The notes beneath the pieces were generated by a model, which ran no database searches, was not told the DNA's origin, and was given only the letters and a program-made list of their open reading frames with translations. This document shows, piece after piece, positions 58,395-64,000 of a stretch of 64,000 bases of DNA; the first letter of the stretch is position 1; each line of letters opens with the position of its first letter. The translations under genes were made by a program, and so were the position numbers. Source of the stretch: Thermococcus piezophilus (GTDB lineage Archaea; Methanobacteriota_B; Thermococci; Thermococcales; Thermococcaceae). The DNA is taken from assembly GCF_001647085.1 (NCBI RefSeq), contig NZ_CP015520.1, positions 372,001-436,000 of the forward strand, written 5' to 3'.

Positions 58395-58563
58395 TCACCC
58401 GGTTTGGGTGAATTTCTTCAAATATAAACTTTTGACAGATGAACTTTTTGACATATATAAATGGGCGTGTAAAGGTGTACTGGGAAAAGCTTTGATGTGC
58501 AGAAGACGCTAGCCTGTGGGTATTCCAAGGTTCATAGAAGGGACAAAGTTTGAAAAGAGGGCA

Positions 58564-59094
58564 TCAGAATATGCCCAGCCTCTTCTTGTACTCCTCGCTT
58601 ATCCTGTCCGGCGTCCACGGCGGGTCAAAGGTAAGCTCTATTTCCGCATCCTTCACGCCTGGGATTTCCAGTATCTTATCCTCAACAGCCCTGAGAATCC
58701 ACATGGTTAGAGGACAACCCGGGGTGGTCATCGTCATCTTGACGTAGACGGTCTTGTCGGGCCTGATGTCCAGCTCATATATAAGGCCCAGATTAACGAC
58801 ATCAACGCCGATTTCCGGGTCGATGACTTCCTTGAGCTTTTCGAGTACGATCTCTTTGGTGACTTCGGCGCCCTCATCAACGGTCTTCTCGCGCTCTCGG
58901 TTTATCGTTATCGTACCTATACCCTCTATTTTCTGGAGCTCGGCATTGAGCCTTATGAGAACGTCATCTATGTTAGGAGTGTTCTTGGCGAGTGTAATCG
59001 TTATGGAATTATCTTCCCCGATTTCAAGTCCCTTAACGTACTTCTCATCAACCACCGCTTTAACCTTCTCCATTACTTCTTCCTTGGTTACCAT
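58564..59094 (-). CDS. DUF59 (MIP18/SufT-like) iron-sulfur assembly protein
   Basis: A 176-residue protein. The C-terminal half is a DUF59 domain: VIDPEIGVDVVNLGLIYELDI (about residue 92-112) and TTPGCPLTMWILRAVE with the conserved Cys. The N-terminal half (about 1-70, KVKAVVDEKYVKGLEI...) resembles a second, degenerate copy of the same fold. It probably helps Fe-S assembly or transfer, fitting its place beside two ferredoxins. ATG 59094. Confidence 0.87.
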   Translation of the reverse strand: MVTKEEVMEKVKAVVDEKYVKGLEIGEDNSITITLAKNTPNIDDVLIRLNAELQKIEGIGTITINREREKTVDEGAEVTKEIVLEKLKEVIDPEIGVDVVNLGLIYELDIRPDKTVYVKMTMTTPGCPLTMWILRAVEDKILEIPGVKDAEIELTFDPPWTPDRISEEYKKRLGIF

Positions 59095-59157
59095 AATTCA
59101 CCACCTAAGCGAAGTTCAAGATGACAAATTTAAACCTTTTGGGTCAGAAATGAGTAG

Positions 59158-59898
59158 TCAGCGGGATAGGATGTCGAGTATCAATGTCTCCGCTATTTCA
59201 GGGGTTATGGCCCTGGCTCTAAGCTCACGGAGAACCCTCTGGATGGAGAATCGCTTTACGCTGGGCGCTTTCCTAAAGGTCTCCCACAGAAGGGGACAGC
59301 CGAACTTGAGGTCGTACTTTCCACCTATGAGCTCGATTATCTCAGCCTTGTCGAGAGCAAGAAAAGCCGGGAGGTTCAGCGTTACTATGTCTCCGTTCCT
59401 GTAGATGGAAATAAGGCCAGAGCTCAGCAAGTCGCCGCTGGCTACGATTTTGGCACCTATCTCTCTCGCGTAGTCCTCGACGGCCTTTATGACCATCGAA
59501 TGACACCGGCCGCAGATTGGGGCACCCTTGTTCATCTGCTCAGTCATCGCCTCAAGATAACCAGGAATTTCAACAAAAACCGCGCCGTAGCTTTTGGCCT
59601 TCTCGATAACCCCTTCGTTTATCTGGGGGAGCTTTGCCGTAACGGGGACAACCTCGAAGCCAGCCCAGCGGAGGATTTTGAGAGTTGAGGTGCTGTCTGA
59701 GCCGGCAGAAAAAGCCAGAGCTATTTTTTCACCAACGGGTGAGCGGTCGAAGTCTTTTCCAGTCAGACGATATTCAAGGAGAGCCTTAAGACGGGAGTAA
59801 GGTCTCTCGCCAATGTAAGGCCTAACCTCCTCAAGGGCCTCGCGGTTGTACTCAAGGCAGTATCGCTTGACGAAGTCGTCTCCAACAACTCTTAGCAT
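59158..59898 (-). CDS. PP-loop ATPase (ATP pyrophosphatase family)
   Basis: A 246-residue adenylating enzyme of the ExsB/TtuA-like group. The PP-loop is AFSAGSDSTSTLKIL (about residue 60), and ICGRCHSMVIKAV (CxxC) and GDLLSSGLISIYRNG follow. Such proteins modify tRNA or other sulfur acceptors. ATG 59898, about 28 bases after TTAATAAG and without an RBS; a TTG at 59901 is the alternative. Confidence 0.85.
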   Translation of the reverse strand: MLRVVGDDFVKRYCLEYNREALEEVRPYIGERPYSRLKALLEYRLTGKDFDRSPVGEKIALAFSAGSDSTSTLKILRWAGFEVVPVTAKLPQINEGVIEKAKSYGAVFVEIPGYLEAMTEQMNKGAPICGRCHSMVIKAVEDYAREIGAKIVASGDLLSSGLISIYRNGDIVTLNLPAFLALDKAEIIELIGGKYDLKFGCPLLWETFRKAPSVKRFSIQRVLRELRARAITPEIAETLILDILSR

Positions 59899-60007
59899 CA
59901 AAGACCCGAAAGTTGCAGAACTTATTAACCTTACTCCAGTGGAAAACCTTTAAAAGTGCCTTACCTTAACCCCGTTCACGAATAAAATCCTTCTGGAGGT
60001 GCTTGAA

Positions 60008-61060
60008 ATGAGGGAAATAGTGGGGAGGGTCAAAGAGAAGACGAGCATTCCCGTTTACGAGAGGACCGTCGAGAACGTTCTGAGCGCAGTTCTAGCGAGC
60101 AGCGACGTCTGGCGCATAGTTGACCTTAGCGAGGAGCCGCTCCCGCTGGTCGTCGCGGTGATAACGGCCCTCCACGAGCTCGGCTACATCGCTTTCGAGG
60201 AGAACGGCGTGAGGCTCACCGCCAAGGGCAAGGAGCTGGTGGAGAAGTATGGAATCGGGTCAAGAAAGAAATACACCTGCTCTCACTGCCAGGGCAAGAC
60301 CGTCGAGCTCGACGCCTTCAGCGATTTACTTGAGCAGTTCAAGGAGATCGTCAAGGACAGGCCACAGCCGCTCCATAACTTCGATCAGGCCTACGTTACG
60401 CCAGAGACCACCGTGGCAAGGATTGCCCTGATGCACACGAGGGGCGACCTTGAGAACAAGGAGGTCTTTGTCCTGGGTGATGACGACCTCACCAGCGTTG
60501 CCCTGATGCTCAGCGGCCTTCCGAAAAGGATAGCCGTCCTCGACATCGACGAGAGGCTTGTTAAGTTCATCGAGAAGGTCGCCGATGAGATAGGCTTCAG
60601 CAACATCGAGATGTTCACCTTCGACCTCAGGGAGCCGCTTCCAGACTACGCCCTCCACAAGTTCGACACTTTCATCACTGACCCACCAGAGACTGTTGAC
60701 GCCATAAGAGCCTTCGTCGGCAGGGGAATCGCCACCCTCAAGGGACCAGGTTGCGCCGGCTACTTCGGTATAACGAGGCGCGAGAGCTCTCTCGACAAGT
60801 GGCGCGATATACAGAGGGTTCTCCTCAACGAGTTCAACGTCGTCATAACAGACATCATCAGGAACTTCAACGAGTATGTCAACTGGGGCTACGAGGAGGA
60901 GACCAGGGCCTGGAAGCTCCTTCCGGTTAAGGTCAAGCCGTCCTACAACTGGTACAAGAGCTACATGTTCAGGATTCAGACACTGAAGGGCTCAAAGGGC
61001 TACGAGGAAAAAATAGAGAACTGGGACATCTACAACGACGAGGAAGCCTCAACCACATGA
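60008..61060 (+). CDS. bpsA: N4-bis(aminopropyl)spermidine synthase
   Basis: A 350-residue enzyme that adds two aminopropyl groups to one nitrogen of spermidine to make the branched polyamine that hyperthermophiles use to protect nucleic acids. A winged-helix N-terminal part (to about residue 85) and a CSHCQGK zinc/ribbon site lead to the aminopropyltransferase fold (VFVLGDDDLTSVALML, DTFITDPPETV). ATG 60008 has GGAGGTGCTTGAA. Its last bases overlap the following nucleotidyltransferase relic (ATGA). Confidence 0.93.
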   Translation: MREIVGRVKEKTSIPVYERTVENVLSAVLASSDVWRIVDLSEEPLPLVVAVITALHELGYIAFEENGVRLTAKGKELVEKYGIGSRKKYTCSHCQGKTVELDAFSDLLEQFKEIVKDRPQPLHNFDQAYVTPETTVARIALMHTRGDLENKEVFVLGDDDLTSVALMLSGLPKRIAVLDIDERLVKFIEKVADEIGFSNIEMFTFDLREPLPDYALHKFDTFITDPPETVDAIRAFVGRGIATLKGPGCAGYFGITRRESSLDKWRDIQRVLLNEFNVVITDIIRNFNEYVNWGYEEETRAWKLLPVKVKPSYNWYKSYMFRIQTLKGSKGYEEKIENWDIYNDEEASTT

Positions 61061-61380
61061 AGGTTGAAGGCCTCATAGAATGCTTGAGGCAAAAGCTCGG
61101 CCGGGTTCCCGGCCTCCACTCTTTAATTCTCTTTGGCTCGCTGGTTGGGGGCGACTTCATTCCCGGAACGAGCGACGTTGACTTCTTCTCGATCCTTGAT
61201 GATGGTGTTGAATGGCTCTGGCCTGAAGAAGGATGACGTCCTTAAAACGCTGAAAGATCTCGGCGATGGTGATGCGATTAGAATATACGAGGCATATCTT
61301 GATGAAAGAAAAACATACTTTGACGAAGAGTTTCTGAAAGAGTTCGTGAGATTCAGGGTAAGAAAAATAAGAAAAGGCCT
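61057..61380 (+). pseudogene. Nucleotidyltransferase with internal deletion
   Basis: ATG 61057 (overlapping the bpsA stop) gives MKVEGLIECLRQKLGRVPG then LFGSLVGGDFIPGTSDVDFFS, the GS-x-DxD active site of minimal nucleotidyltransferases, and ends at TGA 61234-61236 after 59 residues. A separate frame from about 61215 reads SGLKKDDVLKTLKDLGDGDA and IYEAYLDERKTYFDEEFLKEF, which fits the C-terminal helices of the same enzyme. The middle is missing, so the gene is internally deleted. Confidence 0.6.
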
Positions 61381-61385
61381 TTATA

Positions 61386-63146
61386 TCACCTTTTGTTTCG
61401 TTTCTTCCAGGACCTTGACACCACAATGGCAAGTGTTATCAGAACTGCTCCTGCTATCATGTAGACGTATGTCATCCTTTCACTTGGTGCCGGCTCGCTG
61501 GCGATGAAGCCATCAACCTCATAGGCATTAATCATCAGTGGACTCTGAGAGGGATAAATGACCACGTAGCCGTCCAAGCTGCTAACATCTGCACTGTTCG
61601 TAGAGTTGCCGATGTAAAGTCCATTTCTCACGAGAAGGAATGTCGCATTGGCCAGCTTTACTTCATTCCCACTTTCTTCGGGCTCGGGTATGTCAACGTA
61701 GAGTATGGTCCTGAGGAACTTAACTCCCTTCTCGTACATTGGGGTATCCGTAAGCCCTGCCTCCTGAAGGGCCCACAGAACCCTGATCGTGGACGTCAGC
61801 CCTACCACCGAACCCTGAGTGTATGGCCAGCCGCCGTTAGGATACTGTCTTTCTGCGAGGATGCTGAGGCTCTCGTTAAGGGGCCTTTCGAGGCCAAACT
61901 CCTTGAAGACGATAGCCGCGTAGGCGAAGTAGTAGGTGGGCGTGTTGTAGTAAATCGGGTTGCCTGTTTTGGAATCTTTCGTCTCGAGCATCCAAGTGAG
62001 GTTCTCCTGGAGATATTCTAGAGACCTAGCATAGTCATAGTTCACACCAAGATTCTTGAGCACCCAGACGACGTATTCTGTGTTGTAGAAGTCCTTCCAG
62101 ATGCCATCCTTAGATATCTTGAGGAGGTAGCTAACGGCATCTTCATAATCCTCGCTGAGCAGGGCCTTAACTCTCGCTACTTCAGCGATCTGCCAGGGGA
62201 GCAGAGCCGAGTAGTTGGTAGGGAGTTCGGGCTTCTTGCTACAGGCTATATAGTAGTCGGCGAAAATCACCTTCTCCCAGTCGTCGTTGGGTGTTATCTT
62301 GTCAATATAAGGGCAGGCTATCGGCTTTAAGTCCTCAAAACCACTTATCTTCGAAGCGCTCAACAGGTCGAGGACACGATAGTGAAGAACTCCCCAGAAG
62401 CCGAAGTGTTCTTTCTTGAGGAGTTCCTCGCGGTATTTTTCACTACCGGTAGCGTAGAGGGCCATTGCTATTGCTACCGTGCTCTGAAAGTCCTCAGTCA
62501 ACTCAATCCTCTCACCCATATAGGCGAGTGCAAATGCTCGGTATGCTGCCAGTTCACCGTCAACTTCCATCCTCTTCAGATCTTCCTTTTTCCCTAGAGC
62601 CATATAGCCTAATACTCTCTCGACGTCGTTCTTCGGCTGTGCAGCCATAAGCCAACCCTGGGCCCTGTCTATTGCCCCCTGAACCTGCTTCCTAAACCCT
62701 GGGAGCTTTTCGTTGAGATAGCCGCTATTGAGGAACTCCCTGAGGGCAATAAGTGCGAGGGCAGTGTCGGTATAGTCCTGCCAGGAGCCGTCTGGATTCT
62801 GCTTGTAGATGAGCCAATAAGCGGCGCTGTTTATGGTGGTGTTGTACCTTCCACTAGCTATCCTCTCGCCTCTTAGGAGCGCGAGTATCGCCATCGCGGT
62901 GTACTTGGCTTCGTAGTCTTCGCCGTATGCGAATCCCCATGAGTCAAAAGGTGTCCTGAGCATCATCAGCCACTCGCAGCCCTCGAGAACCTTCGCATAG
63001 TCACCAGTTTCATAGAGGGCAAGAACTGAAAAGGCCGTGTCAGGGACGGTCGGCTTGTATACGTAGGGCTCGATTTTAGCGTTTGCGAGAGGAACAGATG
63101 ATACGATGATCACAACAAAGAACACTGCTGCGAGAACTTTTCTCAT
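61386..63146 (-). CDS. Secreted alpha/alpha-toroid protein (prenyltransferase/squalene-cyclase-like)
   Basis: A 586-residue protein with a signal peptide (RKVLAAVFFVVIIVSSVPLANA) and a C-terminal membrane anchor (YVYMIAGAVLITLAIVVSR) followed by KKRNKR. The body has repeats of the type 'NPDGSWQDYTDTALALIAL' and 'YPNGGWPYTQGSVVGLTSTIRVLWAL', typical of the alpha-6/alpha-6 barrel of terpene cyclases and related toroid proteins, but no DxDD active site. It may bind or process a surface substrate. ATG 63146 with GAGGTGATAGCC; GTG 63155 is the alternative. Confidence 0.8.
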   Translation of the reverse strand: MRKVLAAVFFVVIIVSSVPLANAKIEPYVYKPTVPDTAFSVLALYETGDYAKVLEGCEWLMMLRTPFDSWGFAYGEDYEAKYTAMAILALLRGERIASGRYNTTINSAAYWLIYKQNPDGSWQDYTDTALALIALREFLNSGYLNEKLPGFRKQVQGAIDRAQGWLMAAQPKNDVERVLGYMALGKKEDLKRMEVDGELAAYRAFALAYMGERIELTEDFQSTVAIAMALYATGSEKYREELLKKEHFGFWGVLHYRVLDLLSASKISGFEDLKPIACPYIDKITPNDDWEKVIFADYYIACSKKPELPTNYSALLPWQIAEVARVKALLSEDYEDAVSYLLKISKDGIWKDFYNTEYVVWVLKNLGVNYDYARSLEYLQENLTWMLETKDSKTGNPIYYNTPTYYFAYAAIVFKEFGLERPLNESLSILAERQYPNGGWPYTQGSVVGLTSTIRVLWALQEAGLTDTPMYEKGVKFLRTILYVDIPEPEESGNEVKLANATFLLVRNGLYIGNSTNSADVSSLDGYVVIYPSQSPLMINAYEVDGFIASEPAPSERMTYVYMIAGAVLITLAIVVSRSWKKRNKR

Positions 63147-63186
63147 GGCTATCACCTCAAATGAAAAGAGAAAAGAGGCTTAAAAA

Positions 63187-63999
63187 TCAACCGTAGTAGA
63201 CAACGACGTCAAGCTGGTAGCTGGCCCAGCCGTAGGTGTTGTAGGCGTAGACTATGAACTTCCATGTTCCAGGAGCCGGGTTAAGGTACTCGACGTGCTC
63301 GTAGCTGGTGGAGGTCTCGGAGCGGTCGACGAGGTTGCCGTTCGGATCGTAGAGATAGAGGTCAAGGTCGTGGAGTGAAGTGTCAAAGGTGAGGTCACCA
63401 GTTATCTTGGTAGCTCCGCTGTTGACGGTCATGGTGAAGCTGTCGCTCTTGTCGTACCAGTCGTGGACATAGCCAGTGAAGGTCTGGCTGTCGGTGGTGG
63501 GAGTTGGGGTAGGAGCGGGCGTCGGAGTGGTTCCGGTAGACTGGCTGAGAGTTCCATCACTGACGACGTCGACCTGGTAGTTGGCGGCACCGCTGTAGCT
63601 GACAACCTTAACCGTCCAGGTTCCAGCGGTCGGATTGTAATAACCAACCTTCTCGAATCCGTAGTAGGAGGTGTAGGAGTAGTCGACCTGGTTGCCGTTC
63701 GGGTCGTAGAGATAGAGGTCAAGGTCACTGGCGCTGTTGTCCCAGTAAAGGGTAGCGGTGACGAAAGTCGCGCCGCTTATGTCGAAGGTGTGACTGACAC
63801 TTCCCTTATCCGCGACGGAGCCGGTGAAGACAAGCTTGGCGTAGTTGTCGTAGTTGAGGGCCTTGTAGACATTGACCCTACCTGCACCGTATGCGATGTC
63901 GGCTATTTCAGCTGGGGCCACTATTTCGGCGGTCTCAATGAGGGCAGTCTTGATCTTGCTGTTGGTCCAGTCCGGGTGAGCCTGGAGGAGCAAGGCGGC
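63187..63999 (-). CDS. Subtilisin-like serine protease, C-terminal part with two PPC domains
   Basis: The window edge cuts this gene; it opens in frame with [11 protein letters not shown], the helix that follows the catalytic GTSxA Ser, so the active site lies outside. After [12 protein letters not shown] there are two bacterial pre-peptidase C-terminal (PPC) domains (about residues 55-140 and 170-265), each with [11 protein letters not shown], split by a Thr/Pro linker ([11 protein letters not shown]). Such domains aid secretion and stability. It is consistent with the Tk-SP type of Thermococcus protease. Confidence 0.88.
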   Translation of the reverse strand, partial: AALLLQAHPDWTNSKIKTALIETAEIVAPAEIADIAYGAGRVNVYKALNYDNYAKLVFTGSVADKGSVSHTFDISGATFVTATLYWDNSASDLDLYLYDPNGNQVDYSYTSYYGFEKVGYYNPTAGTWTVKVVSYSGAANYQVDVVSDGTLSQSTGTTPTPAPTPTPTTDSQTFTGYVHDWYDKSDSFTMTVNSGATKITGDLTFDTSLHDLDLYLYDPNGNLVDRSETSTSYEHVEYLNPAPGTWKFIVYAYNTYGWASYQLDVVVYYG

Positions 64000-64000
64000 A

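Noticed and set aside
58516-58710. 64-codon plus-strand ORF over the DUF59 region
   Set aside because: Mostly antisense to the conserved gene, with no RBS and no likely family.

Overview
The window is a piece of a Thermococcales chromosome, most likely a Thermococcus species. The evidence is an archaeal TBP, Nop5 and fibrillarin, SRP19, diphthine synthase, Hel308, a pyruvoyl arginine decarboxylase and a branched-polyamine synthase, ADP-forming acyl-CoA synthetase next to indolepyruvate ferredoxin oxidoreductase, two Nfn/Sud operons, an Asp-ligated ferredoxin, TATA-box promoters with GGTGAT-type ribosome binding sites, and frequent GTG/TTG starts. The genus is inferred from remembered family sequences; no search was run.

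Layout. 1-8 kb: end of ribose-1,5-bisphosphate isomerase, two decayed secreted-protein genes, nop5-flpA (C/D-box RNP), a transposase relic, an AIM24-like gene, and the HMG-CoA synthase/thiolase/DUF35 mevalonate operon. 8-19 kb: GNAT enzyme, MBF1, DUF356, DUF505, TBP, HDAC-like hydrolase, the iorAB plus acyl-CoA synthetase operon, a metallo-beta-lactamase-fold hydrolase and a membrane-spanning regulator. 19-31 kb: zinc-finger miniprotein, glycosyltransferase/UbiA/creatininase operon, speE, a frameshifted arginine decarboxylase, a CPA2 antiporter, an ACT-domain protein, the eight-gene Mrp antiporter operon and a frameshifted gcvH. 31.7-33.8 kb: accessory patch with unfamiliar membrane genes and recombinase debris. 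33.8-47.9 kb: Nfn operon 1, TrmI, DUF257, SRP19, Lrp-like RAM protein, a collapsed peptide-ABC operon, Hel308, ZIP transporter, and an Xre-regulated ABC exporter operon with a clear operator. 48.0-49.6 kb: convergent tRNA-Leu and tRNA-Val genes enclosing about 1.4 kb of AT-rich, hairpin-rich DNA with no genes. 49.6-64 kb: dphB, an HTH regulator, a frameshifted CoA-pathway gene, Nfn operon 2, MBL hydrolase, flavodoxin relic, pncB, two ferredoxins (one frameshifted), a DUF59 protein, PP-loop ATPase, bpsA with a nucleotidyltransferase relic, a secreted toroid protein and the tail of a subtilisin-like protease.

How the genes fit together. Amino acids are fermented by IorAB and the acyl-CoA synthetase. 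The reduced ferredoxin is balanced by two Nfn complexes, and both nfn promoters carry a match to the SurR site GTTn3AACn5GTT, which ties redox balance to sulfur. PdaD, SpeE and BpsA form the agmatine to branched-polyamine route. HMG-CoA synthase, thiolase and DUF35 start isoprenoid synthesis, and the UbiA enzyme uses isoprenoids.

Two kinds of damage run through the window. Several conserved genes (pdaD, gcvH, the phosphopantoate ligase, ferredoxin 2) each lack exactly one base, mostly in a short run, which raises the possibility of sequencing error. Other loci (secreted proteins, peptide ABC operon, flavodoxin, transposase, nucleotidyltransferase) have nonsense codons or large deletions and look truly decayed.
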